A DNA stretch of 64,000 bases from positions 18,926,350-18,990,349 of the forward strand of contig CM039120.1 in NCBI GenBank assembly GCA_022036555.1, given 5' to 3'. Source of the stretch: Microstegium vimineum (taxonomy: Eukaryota; Streptophyta; Magnoliopsida; Poales; Poaceae). This document shows, in pieces, positions 10,486 through 20,394 of this stretch (positions within the stretch are counted from its first letter, which is position 1; each line of letters starts with the position of its first letter). The notes under the pieces were generated by a model that did no database searches, had not been told where the DNA came from, and saw only the letters and a list, made by a program, of their open reading frames with translations. The translations under genes were made by a program, and so were the position numbers.

Positions 10486-11652
10486 TGTTGACACCGTTTT
10501 TCAACACGTATCAAGTGAGCTAAAGTTTGACTGGTCAACGGCCGTTCTCCATCGGCATCGGGAAATCGTGAGCCAGTATTTGCCGATGAGAGTATGCTGC
10601 GGGAAGACTAAGTGAGCTGCCGATGGAGGCTGATGGTCCTTGCCGACAAGGGTTAATTGGTGAAGTTGGATAGCTTAAGCTATAAAGTCGCTGATGCCGG
10701 TTGCCGATAAAGAAGTATTGCCGATTGCCGATGAGGAGACATTGCCGATTGCCGATGAGGAGGCATTGCCGATTGCCGATGAAGGGTGGTTACCGATTGC
10801 TGATAAGGACTGATTGGCGAAGACAGTTACCAGTACAAGTGGCCGATCGGGAAATATTGCCGATGCCGATAGACATAGGATGCCGATGAGTACAAGGTGA
10901 CTTAGCGTATGATATCAGCGGAAGAGTACTGGTGGCCAAATAAGGAAGTCGCAGATTGAAGGGATCTGCCGATGGAAAGTCTCCATCGAAGTGAAGACAT
11001 AAGGAAACTGGTGATTTTGTACCAGTATTATTATAGTAGTTTGAGTCCGACTCTTGCATGAGTTGTTTATTTTCCTTTAAAATAGGTGTGTTTGTTTAGG
11101 AAAATAAATATTGTTATTTTAGATCCGACTCCTGCGTGAGTCAGTTTCCTTAAAGTTAGGAGTTTGTTTTAGGAAGGATACGAGTCGTGTCTTTGTACAA
11201 CTCTCCATGCGAGAGTATAAATATGTGCCCGAGGGCTACGAAAAGAAAAAGAAATCTAATCAATCCAATATCAAACAAACCAATTTTACTCTTATTCTAC
11301 TTTTTATCGCAATTTACCCTTTTTGCATTAGTTATAGCTTTTTAACGAGTTCTTCAAGCTTCGACGGGCTGCATCACCTTGATCTCCGTCAAATCCTTGC
11401 AAGTTCCGCGTGGGAGTACCTCTGAGCCTTGGCATCCGGGCGCATCGCTGTTGCCTCGTTCAGCTCTGCTCTAGTTATCCTGATCAAGTCTCAATCCCAG
11501 CATCCGGGCACATCGCCGTTGTCTGGATTGGATCTTGCTCTAGTTATCGTCCTTGTCGATTAACTGGTCAAATCGACTGGCACGCCTCCGGATATCGAAT
11601 TTTGGGTATAAGCCCGAGGTGTTCGCAGATCCTGACGCTTTTTGTGTCAACA
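10486..11652 (+). repeat. LTR 2 of element B
   Basis: 1,167 bp, same ends as LTR1 and the same TATAAATA site (11,216-11,223). It has one extra 17-bp motif copy and about 14 substitutions from LTR1, which gives about 1.2% divergence. With the usual grass LTR rate of 1.3e-8 per site per year that is roughly half a million years (inference). It is followed by GAAGG and then the gag start of copia A. Confidence 0.92.
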
Positions 11653-11661
11653 GAAGGCGAC

Positions 11662-14235
11662 ATGGAGCGAGGTGCTGGTAAACCTCCCTACTTCGATGGA
11701 ACCAACTTTGCCTATTGGAAGGTGTGCATGTTGGCTTACCTCCAAGGGCTTGACACAAAGTTTTGGGAGATTTGTGAGAATGAGAACTACGTGGTTCTTG
11801 AGGCTCGGATCACCGATGCCCAGATTACGCAGCATGCGTCAAACGCAAGAGCCCGTAGCATTCTCTTCTCTTGTCTGTCTCTTCCAGAGATTGAGCGGGG
11901 TTCGAGTCCCACTACAACATGGGAGATCTGACAAACACTCTTGAGATATCATGAGGGCAACCCTCAGATCAAGTCTAGACTCTTCGACACGTACCGTAGA
12001 GAGTACGAGAACTTTGCTCAGTTGGCCGGCGAATCTATTGACGGGATGTTCACTCGCTTCCAATCTATCGTCAACAAGATGCGTGCTAATCGAGCCAACT
12101 TGCCTTATGATGATCATGAGATGGCTATCAAGCTTCTCCATGCTCTTGATCGGAAGGTATGGGAGATGAAGGTGGCTGCCATTCAGGAGTCACCGGGCTA
12201 TGATGCCCTGACCGTGGACGAGTTGTTCAGCAAGCTCAAGTCCTCGGAGATTGACTACCAGACTCAGGCCAAGCTTGAGAACTCGTCGAAACCATCTATG
12301 GTGTTGGTTTCTGGCCCCGGCGGTATGTCTTCTTCCTCCTCTGACCCTTCACACTCTTTGTTCGCTTTGTCTTTGATTTCTGTGACAGAGGATCAAGTGG
12401 AGGTTCTTGGAGATGATGAGCTGGCTTTGGTCATCACCAAGTTCTCACGGTTTCACAACAACCATTTGAACCATCGGCGTGGTGGCTCAGCCAAGGGGTG
12501 CTACCGTTGCGGTGATGAGAATCACTTCATCGCAAACTGCCCCAAGAAAGCTGCGGGTGACTTTACCAAGCGCAAGGAGAAGCGCGAGCACCACTTCAAG
12601 GACAAGCACAGGCCCAAGGGTGGCTACCACCAAAGGTCCTCCAAGAAGGTGATCGACAAGGTGAAGGCCAAGCACCGAGCCTTCCTCGCCTCCCTCAGCG
12701 ACATTGATGCCTCCTCCGACGGAGGTGCCTCTTCGAGCGATGATGAATCCAAGGGAAAGGTTGAGGAAAAGCTCAACGGCCTATGCTTCTATGCCGACGC
12801 CAAGCACGGTGGCTTTTTGCACCATGGCGATTGAAGAAGGCAAGGTCGGCAAGCGCAAGGAAGGCCCCGATTATGACTACGACTCAAACACACCTGAGGT
12901 ACCACCCACCGTCGAGTCCCTCTCTTGAGATTGAGTCTCTGAACGACACCTTGATGAGTCAAGATGCATTTCTCAAGCGTGCCGCTGTTGAGAGGAATGA
13001 CTTTAAGGAGAAATACCTAGCGCGCTTCATGAGCTAGATTTTGCTAAGGCGTCAATGGTGGTTACCGAGGAGGTAGAGTATGATTCTTGCGCCATTCACA
13101 TGTCTGATCTTGTCACTCTCCAGGACAAGTATGGCACTCTACTTGAGGAAGTAAGTGAGCTGAAGGCTAGGCCTAGCTTACTTGGTGCGTGCAAGTCTTT
13201 CTTAGGCTTGCGTTCTGAGCTGGCACAAAGAGATGCTAGGATTGTTGTGCTAGAGAAGGTCAGCTCAAATAGCACTAGAGAGTCGGAACGCTTTGAGGCT
13301 TTGGAGCTTGAGATCGCGTCGTACAAACACGGCAAGATGCGTACCGAGGAAGAAAACACATATCTTCGGTCCATCTTGAGCTGGGTGTCTTGCCGAGAGC
13401 CATAGTTGGGGATGATGCTTAGCCAATGCAAAAGGGCTGGCAGCACGGGAGTAGGCTTTGCTATAGGTGGGAAGGACAATAGCATGTTCGGTAAGATCGG
13501 TGAGTGCAGTGGTTTGAGCGAGAATGAGAAACCCACCACAACTCTCAAGCTTACCAAGATCACTCCACCTAAGCCTACCGACCCCTCTGAGTTCCTATGA
13601 GAGATGGTGTGTTTGAAGAGCCACCCAAAACCACTCCATAGAAGCAAGTGTGGATTGCAAAACCGAACCATCTTCGCAACCCACTTGACACACTGCCAGA
13701 CATCTCTAGTGATCCCCTTCCTAAGAAAGCTAGAGCCACCCAACCCAACAAGAGAGTGCCTACCAAGAGTGTGGTGAGGTACCATTGTGAGTATTGTGAG
13801 CGGGATGGGCACTTGGCTGAGTTTTGGTTTAGGAGGAAGAGAGATGATCGGAGGTAGGTTGAGTTGAACAACCGGGACATGTACCACCCATGAATTGGGG
13901 TGCGTGAACCAGAAGTTCGGAGGCACACTACTAGGCCTAGAGGTACAATGCCTCAAGGTGCTAGGCCTCAGGTGGCGAGACCACATGGTGGTCGTGCCCG
14001 GCGGGGTACCAGTCATGACCCATACGACTACGGGCCTCATGTCGGTGGCTTTACTCCACCCTTCTCTAGCGGACCACGTTTTCCCTATCGTGGTGATCGC
14101 TATCCCTCCATGGGGCAGGAGATGTTTGGTTTTTCTCCTAACCCCTTCTTTGGGCAAGTGGGACAACACTGGTATCCTTCACAGTTTACTAACCCCAGTG
14201 TTGGTCCGTTTGCTCACTCTATGTCTTTTTATTGA
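11662..14235 (+). pseudogene. gag of copia A (Maximus/SIRE type), broken
   Basis: The start ATG at 11,662 opens MERGAGKPP.FDGTNFAYWK, the usual SIRE gag start, matching copia C. A TGA replaces TGG at 11,929-11,931 (WEI-W-QTLLRYH). The frame then continues through the UBN2-type gag domain (KSRLFDTYRREYENF, FTRFQSIVNKMRANRA) to a zinc knuckle CYRCGDENHFIANC (12,499-12,540), a basic region and an acidic Ser-rich stretch. Beyond 12,834 further stops and frameshifts occur, with pieces at 13,055-13,405, 13,406-13,600 and 13,648-13,857. The second Cys/His box (YHCEYCERDGHLAEFW) has lost its last Cys to Trp. Not functional. Confidence 0.88.
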
Positions 14236-14239
14236 TGTA

Positions 14240-15060
14240 GGAAGGAGGACTGGAGGAGACTTGGCTTGTGGATTCCGGATGCTCACACCATATGACCGGA
14301 AGTGCCAAGTGGTTCTCCAGCCTCGACCCCGTGCACCACACCGAGTAAGGATGAGGCTTTTCCACTTGTTCGAGATCTGATTTTGAGATTGCAAAATGAG
14401 CTACCTAAGAATGCCATGAGAGCTATCCGCAGTGACAATGACACAAAATTCAAGAATGCTCACTTTGCAACTCTTTGCTATTCTTTGGGTCTCGATCATC
14501 AGTTTTCCTCACCTCACACTCCCCAGCAGAACGGTGTTGTTGAGCGCAAGAATCGGACCCTTGTTGAGATGGCCAGGACGATGCTCGATGAGCATAGGAC
14601 TCCTAGGCGGTATTGGGCCGAGGCACTCAGTTCTGCTTGCTATGTTACCAATCGCATTTTCCTCCGAGCTTTCAAGAAGAAGACTTCTTATGAGTTGCGA
14701 TTTGGGAGACCACCCAAGGTAAGTCACCTACGGGTGTTTGGGTGCAGGTGCTTCATCCTCAAAAAGGGTGGTAAGTTGGATAAATTTGAATCACTGTCTT
14801 CTGACGGTATCTTTCTTGGTTATTCTACTCACTCTCGTGCTTATCGTGCACTTAACCTTGAAACTAACCGAGTGATGGAGACTTGTGAGATTACCTTCGA
14901 TGAAACTATGCCCTGTGTTTCCACTGCTTTTGAGCTTGCAGGTGATGATGAGGTGAACACTAGCATCTTTGTGGAGGAGGAGAAGGATGATGCCGATTGG
15001 GGTGATCTCGAGCCAACTCCACTAGCTGACCCCGTCGACCCTGCGACGTCCACTTCGGCT
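14240..15060 (+). pseudogene. Protease active site fused to integrase C-terminal half (copia A)
   Basis: The frame WLVDSGCSHHMTG near 14,257-14,300 is the DSG active site of a copia protease. About 35 bp later it jumps straight into integrase at SKDEAFPLVRDLILRLQNE, so the end of protease, the GAG-preintegrase HHCC part and the first catalytic Asp of integrase are deleted. The remaining integrase shows the second Asp (RSDNDTKFKN) and the catalytic Glu (NGVVERKNRTLVEMA), then YWAEALSSACYVTNRI and the C-terminal DGIFLGYSTHSRAYR. The frame is open from 14,302 to about 15,330. The deletion lies between a point shared with copia C (CCAAGTGGTTCTCCAGCCTC) and GTAAGGATGAGGC. Confidence 0.87.
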
Positions 15061-15289
15061 CACGGTCCCGACCCGACTATTTCTTCTACATGGGGGCCGT
15101 TCGAGCAGCTTCCTCAGTCGCTGCCCATTGCACATGAGGGAGCTCCAGCTACTGTTGAGGGGGAGGCCACTTCGTCCAGGCAGGCCCCTGCCACATCTAG
15201 CGGCAGCACCCACCGAAGAACATCATCGGCGACATTGACCGTCGAGTCACGCGGTCCAGGTCCTATATCTCTCACTTTGCTCATTCGGC

Positions 15290-16464
15290 TTTTGTCGCTT
15301 CTTTTGAGCCCCGAGATGTTGGACATGCTTTGATGGATCCGGATTGGGTCAATGCCATGCTTGAGGAGTTAGAAAACTTTGAGCGAAACCGCGTTTGGGT
15401 CTTAGTTCCTCCACCACTTAGTTGCCACCCCATATATACCAAATGGGTTTTCAAAAATAAACAAGTGAGGATGGGGTGGTAGTGCGCAACAAGGCTAGGT
15501 TGGTAGCTCAAGGCTTTTGTCAAAAGGAGGGAAAAGACTATGAGGAAACCTTTGCTCTTGTAGCTCGTTTAGAAGCCATTAGAATCCTTCTAGCTTTTGC
15601 GGCTTCTAAGGGTTTTAAACTTTTTCAAATGGACGTTACAAGTGATTTCTTAAACGGCTACATAGAGGAGGAAGTTTATGTTAAACAACCTCCCGGTTTC
15701 AAAAATCCCAAGTTTCCAAACCATGTTTTTAAACTTCACAAAGCTTTGTATGGTCTGAAACAAGTACCTAGAGCATGGTATGATAGGCTAAAAACCTTTT
15801 TGCTTGCTAAGGGCTTTAAAATGGGATCGGTAGATAAAACGTTGTTTCTCCTCAAGCAAGGCAAAGACATTCTACTTGTCCAAATATACGTGGATGATAT
15901 CATCTTTGGTGGTTTTTCTCATGCTCTTGTTGCCAAGTTTGCAGATCTTATGAGCAGGGAATTTGAGATGAGCATGATGGGAGAGTTGACTTTCTTTCTC
16001 GGGTTGCAAATTAAGCAAACTCGAGAAGGGACGTTTGTGCACCAAGGCAAGTACACGAAGGATATCTTGAAGAAGTTTGACATGGGCGAGGCAAAGCCCC
16101 TCTCGACGCCTATGTCAACTACTACTGCCTTGGATGCGGATGAGGAAGGAGAGGCGGTGGATCAAACGGAGTACCGAAGCATGATCGGGTCACTTCTGTA
16201 CTTGACAGCGACTCGGCCGAACATTCAGTTCGTCGTCTGCTTGTGTGCACGCTTTTAGGCGTCCCCACGGACTTCGCACAAGCAGGAGGTGAAACGCATC
16301 ATGAGGTATTTGCGCTTCACTCCCGAATTTGGACTTTGGTTCTCCACCTCTTCCTCTCTTGTGTTTTGCGGTTACTCTGACGCCGACTTTGCCGGTTGCC
16401 GACTTGATCGGAAGTCCACTTCTGGGACTTGCCAGTTTCTCGGGTCTTCCTTTGGTTTCTTGGT
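15290..16464 (+). pseudogene. Reverse transcriptase and start of RNase H (copia A)
   Basis: It starts with the SFEPRDVGHALMDPDWVNAM stretch (in another frame before 15,333) and runs through RNKARLVAQGFCQKEG, FKLFQMDVTSDFLNG, HKALYGLKQVPRAWYDRL and the catalytic YVDD at 15,887-15,898 to the connection TKDILKKFDM. The second polymerase motif reads QMDVTSDF where QMDVKSAF is usual. A TAG at 16,256-16,258 follows CARF. RNase H begins (MRYLRFTPEFGLWF, CGYSDADFAGC) but ends abruptly near 16,464, where LTR sequence starts. The first half has at least two frameshifts. Confidence 0.87.
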
Positions 16465-16867
16465 CCTCACCCAAGCGTCCGTCGCCCAGTGTCCGACGCC
16501 CTGCCTTCTGCTTCTCCTCTGCAAGGCTTTCTGGAAGGCCGACGGACGATCTCTCATCGTCCGACGCCTAGCGTTCGTCGCCCTGTTGTCCAGCGTCCGT
16601 CGCCTATCTTTTGGGCTGTTTTGCTTGGGGTTTTTGCCTCTTTCTCATAGGGGTGGAGAACTCTATCTTGGGGGTTTCCGGTGGGTTTTCCTTCACTGCC
16701 GGTGAGCTTTCATTTCTCCGTTTTCGTCTGAATCTTTCGAGCAACGCTCGGGGGAGGTTGAGCACCCAGCAACTGGGTTTGGTTTTTGGGAAGAGTGGCC
16801 CGAACATTTCGAGAGAAATTTGAGGCTCCCATTCACCCCCCCTGTGGTCGCCGTTCTCGGTCCTTCA
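16465..16867 (+). repeat. 3' LTR of copia A, truncated to its last ~400 bp
   Basis: It ends in the LTR terminus GGTCCTTCA next to CCTGT. It starts without a U3, fused to RNase H. The motif set (GCGTCCGTCGCC, GACGGACGAT) resembles the solo LTR at 53,539-55,363 more than this element's own 5' LTR, which has CCGGACCA / GTCCGACGG motifs instead. Confidence 0.85.
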
Positions 16868-16872
16868 CCTGT

Positions 16873-17957
16873 CACAAAAGTCCAGGAACGTTTTCCTGGT
16901 GAACTGGGTACCGTTGTCGGTGATGATCGTGTTGGGTACTCCGAACCGATGTATTATGTCTGTGAAGAACAGAACTGCCTGCTCTGATTTGATCTAGGCT
17001 AGGGGGCGTGCCTCGATCCACTTCGAGAACTTGTCGATGGTGACGAGTAAGTGGTCGAAGCCCCTGGGTGCCTTATGCAGGGGTCCCACTAAGTCCAAGC
17101 CCCAGACCGCGAAAGGCCACGTGAGGGGGATGGTCTGTAGGGCCTACACGGGCAGGTGAGTTTTCCTGGCGTAGAACTGGCACCCCTGGCAGGAGCGTAC
17201 CACCTCCGTGGCGTTTGCTAGGGCTGTTGGCCAGAAGAAACCTTGGCGGAAAGCTTTTCCGACGATCGTGCGGGGGGTTGCGTGGTGACTGCATTCCCCC
17301 GTGTGTATGTCCTCCAGCAGGCTCACCCCCTGCTCTGTGGGGATGCAACATTGTAAGATCCCCATAGGGCTGCACCTGTTGAGATCCTCGTCGATGATGA
17401 CAAAGGATTTAGCGTGTCGCGCGATGCGGCGTGCCTTATTTCTATCATTCGGGAGCTGCTCCTGAATTAACCAGTTAAGGATGGGCACTCTCCAGTCAGG
17501 AAGGGGGTCGTCGTCGACGGCTGGTGAGTTGTTCGCGCCGCTTCGCATTTCTTCGACGTCCATGACCTCCTCCGTGGATGTCGATGGGGCCTCGGCTCCG
17601 GGATCTGCGTGCCAGATGATAGGAGGCGTGTGGAGGTCGCTGGCGAAGACTCCGGGGGGAACGACCCCTCGGTTGGAGGCCAACCTCGCGAGCTCGTCCG
17701 CCGCCTCGTTATACTTCCTGGCGATGTGGTTGAGCTCTAGGCCCTCAAACTTCTCTTCCAGGAGGCGGACCGCCTGGCAGTATGCCGTCATCTTGGGGTC
17801 ATTGCAGTTTGATTCCTTCATGATTTGCTCAACTACGAGCTGGGAACCGCCTCGTACGTCGAGTCTTTTGATGCCTAGCTCCGTCGCTATGCGTAGCCCG
17901 CTTACCAGGGCCTTGTATTCTGCAACGTTGTTGGACGCCGGGAAGAATATACGGATC
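16873..17957 (-). pseudogene. Second RNase H and integrase N-terminal half (gypsy D)
   Basis: After the solo LTR the frame resumes at YMIRIFFPASNNVAEYKALV, a plant gypsy second RNase H, and continues through LDVRGGSQLVVEQI and NEAADELARLA. A linker leads to the integrase zinc domain (HTGECSHHATPRT...CQGCQFYARKTH, near 17,160-17,320). A TAG stop follows (PV*AL near 17,141), then the core with ITDNGTQFTRKTFLDFCD ending at the copia A insertion. The first catalytic Asp block WGLDLVGPL and the second, ITDNGT, are visible; the Glu lies in the 1-187 piece. Confidence 0.88.
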
Positions 17958-17962
17958 ATGTA

Positions 17963-20389
17963 TGTCACACGCAATTTTAAGGACAAAATTGGATGCACAT
18001 CATACGTATGCCAGGATCAATTATTCAAACATATGACGACATCATTATAGTATCATAACATTGTTCAAAACTTAACGTTAAACTTCATTACAAAATGACC
18101 CGGGGGTCTGAAAGAAAATTACATAAACTTTATTGAAAACTCCAGCGGAAGAGGCTCCATCCTCATAGGAAGATTGACCGGGGGCAGCACTAGCCTAAAA
18201 CACTTCATCAGGGTCGATGCCATCGTCTTCAGAACTCCTCGTTGACATCTCCCGCATCTGGGTGGGGTAGCAGGGGTACAAAGAGGAAGGGTGAGTACAT
18301 CGAAATGTACTCCGCAAGTGTAGGAAAAGTATGATATGAAGCTATAGCAAGGATAGGCTACATTGGTTTACACAAGCACCTAAACAACACTCCTATAACC
18401 TTAAACCTTAAGCACCTATTTAACTAGATGAGATCTTCCTTCACCTTAGAGAACCACTGAAAACCAACACTCAGATCCCATCTGAGCACCACACCTAGAT
18501 TCCATCTAGCCAAACCAACCCTTGGATTCCATCCAAGCCAACCAACATTCCCTTACCAAGGGAACTACCACTCGACGAACCAGAGAGCCAACTAATCAAG
18601 AAGAAGTCCAAGCCACTCGTGACCATGAGCACGACTGATATATCAGTTTTACACTCTACAGAGGTTGCACATCTTTACCCACAAGTCGTGTTTTCCCCAT
18701 CACGCTACACACTACCAAGGTGCTTAGCGGGGTCACACTACAAGTCCTTTACAAAGCTGTGGTTCCCGCCCCTGTGCATTCACTAAGGATTCACCGATTT
18801 AGGTCCCCTCTTGTGCCACCAAACTATCCACAATGCACATGAACGGGCAGCCAATTAATTAGCCAGGTCGTACCATATAAACCTTGTGGTGGCGCTGTTA
18901 AGCCGGGTTACATGTTCAAGAACCGGGTCCTAGGGATCCAGGCAGGATTACTAGCACAAACCCAATCCACCAACATCAGCACCATACCATGGCATAAACC
19001 CACCTCAACAAAACCGTCCATCCTGCCGGATTTGCCTAATCACCATGTTACTAACACCAAAGGTTACCAACCCACATAAAAGTTGCATATATCATTAGTC
19101 AAAATTGATAATTAAACATTCCCAACCCAAGATTGCAGGCTAAGCATGACTCTACCCATCCAAACCGGGTTTTCAAGGATGATATAAACAAGTTCTAGTA
19201 AACCCTATCATGGGATTCAAGTTAAACTCAGCATGCAACTAAAGGGTCTAACTACACTACTCAAAGTAAACAAAATGGGATCAAGATGGTCAAGGTCACT
19301 TGCCTTCAAACTGGTTCGGATCAGAGGTGTCAAACTCATGGTCCTGAAAGTTCACGGTGTCGACACCTTCTACGCACAAACAACAAGCATGGCCCACAAA
19401 ATAAATTAAAATAGTACACCACATCACAACAAAAGTTTATAAAACATGTACTAAACAGTAGTACTCGTTGCTACGATCGCGTGGATGAAAAGAACATGAA
19501 AAAAGAAATTAAAACGAAGAAGTTATGGCCTTTGCAAAACTAGGGACTAATCTGCGATTTCTAAATTATTTTTCTCACAAACAGGCCCTTCTTCTCCCTG
19601 TGTCCACCCACGACATGGCAGATTGGCAGCCATGGGGGGAGCCCCTACTCGCGCGAAATAGGGGCAAGGGAAGGGCCCGGGGAGGGGAGAGGGCGGCTCG
19701 GCTGCCGGGGAGAAGGAAAGGGGCGGCCGGCGGCCGTGGGACCCGCGCGGGAGTGGGCGCGGCCGGCCATGGCTGTACCGGCTCCTCGCGGCCAATGCAG
19801 TCCTGCAGGGCGGGGCTGGGGCGCAGCATGGAGCTACAGGCGGCGGCTGCAAAAACGGAACGTACTTTTAGAAAGCTCGCGATGAGAGGAACACCATCAT
19901 ATATATAGGTCTAGGGTTTGGAAAAGTTTTTGAAATTATTAATTTTGGGATTTATTTTGTGAATAAAAATAATTCTAGGAAATTCTTGAAATCATAATTT
20001 AGCCACGAAAATTCACAGCAATGATAGAAAATTATGGAAAAAATTCCAGAGGTAGATATAAACATGGTGGATCAAAAGAAAAAGTTGGGAGGTGAAGTAA
20101 ATATGAGTGGAAGGTTCTCAAGAAAAGATTACGCTGAAGGAAAAAGGAATTTAATTCCTGAAAAGGCGAGAAAAATTTCCAGAAGACTTGAAACGCTACT
20201 AAACGTGTTTTGAAACTCATCACAACATAAAACCAATATGCAAAGAGCATGAATGCAAAAGCAAGTTGGTACCCTCTGAAGTTTTAATTTGTTGAAAAAT
20301 GTTTTTATTCCATACATTTTCATGAGCACAAAATTCAAAATTAAATCAAATTCAAACTATTTTCAAAATTTAATTTTTCGGGTGTTACA
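17963..20389 (-). repeat. Solo LTR H (gypsy-type, TGT...ACA), inserted in gypsy D RNase H
   Basis: The 2,427-bp sequence runs from TGTCACACGC to GGGTGTTACA and is flanked by the 5-bp duplication ATGTA (17,958-17,962 and 20,390-20,394). Removing it restores the RNase H frame (..SDSCTLY / MIRIFF..). There is no internal retroelement sequence, hence a solo LTR. It shares blocks with LTR G at 44,585, such as the TTTTACACTCTRCAGAGGTTG block. Minus orientation is preferred because a TATATATA site (about 19,900) then precedes a GC-rich leader-like zone (19,610-19,860). The open frames in the GC-rich zone have no recognisable product. Confidence 0.88.
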
Positions 20390-20394
20390 ATGTA

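Larger units (their letters stand above)
2076..11652 (+). mobile_element. Non-autonomous Tat/Retand-like gypsy element B, inserted in copia A
   Basis: Two LTRs of 1,150 and 1,167 bp (TGTTGACACC...TGTGTCAACA) enclose 7.26 kb. Flanks carry the 5-bp target duplication GAAGG (2,071-2,075 and 11,653-11,657), placing the insertion 9 bp before the gag start codon of copia A. Inside are a Gln/Pro-rich repeat-coding segment, the C-terminal part of a Tat gag with its TKT-KRRIQRERR region, a 0.7-kb non-coding spacer, an antisense spliced gene with a plant mobile domain, and a purine tract (CTGGGGGGCATG) next to LTR2. No protease, reverse transcriptase, RNase H or integrase was found on either strand. 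An antisense extra ORF between pol and the 3' LTR is known for Retand/Grande-type Tat elements, which supports the lineage. GCCGAT occurs throughout at high density (see findings). Confidence 0.9.
188..16867 (+). mobile_element. Copia element A (Maximus/SIRE type), inserted in the integrase of gypsy D
   Basis: The element starts TGCGAACACATGG and ends GGTCCTTCA, with the 5-bp target duplication CCTGT at 183-187 and 16,868-16,872. Removing it and one duplication restores the interrupted gypsy integrase frame. Order: 5' LTR, nested gypsy element B, gag, protease active site, integrase remnant, reverse transcriptase, start of RNase H, and a short 3' LTR piece. Large internal deletions removed the protease end plus most of integrase (join near 14,335), and RNase H, the 3' spacer and the U3 of the 3' LTR (join near 16,465). 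The 5' LTR end and the primer-binding site are also gone. It cannot move by itself. Removing nested B leaves about 7.1 kb, short for a SIRE-type element. Confidence 0.93.

Noticed and set aside
11895..11920. GGTTCGAGTCCC resembles a tRNA B-box / T-loop
   Set aside because: It lies in the copia gag frame (the homologous spot in copia C reads GTTTCGAGTCTC) and there is no acceptor stem, D arm or anticodon arm around it.
13096..14169. 357-codon minus-strand frame
   Set aside because: Antisense shadow of the gag of copia A; the equivalent antisense frame in copia C (49,718-50,308) has no independent domain.
19525..19908. Long open frames in a GC-rich stretch (127 and 101 codons)
   Set aside because: They lie inside solo LTR H, on both strands at once, with only Arg/Gly/Pro-rich sequence; typical chance frames of a GC-rich LTR leader.
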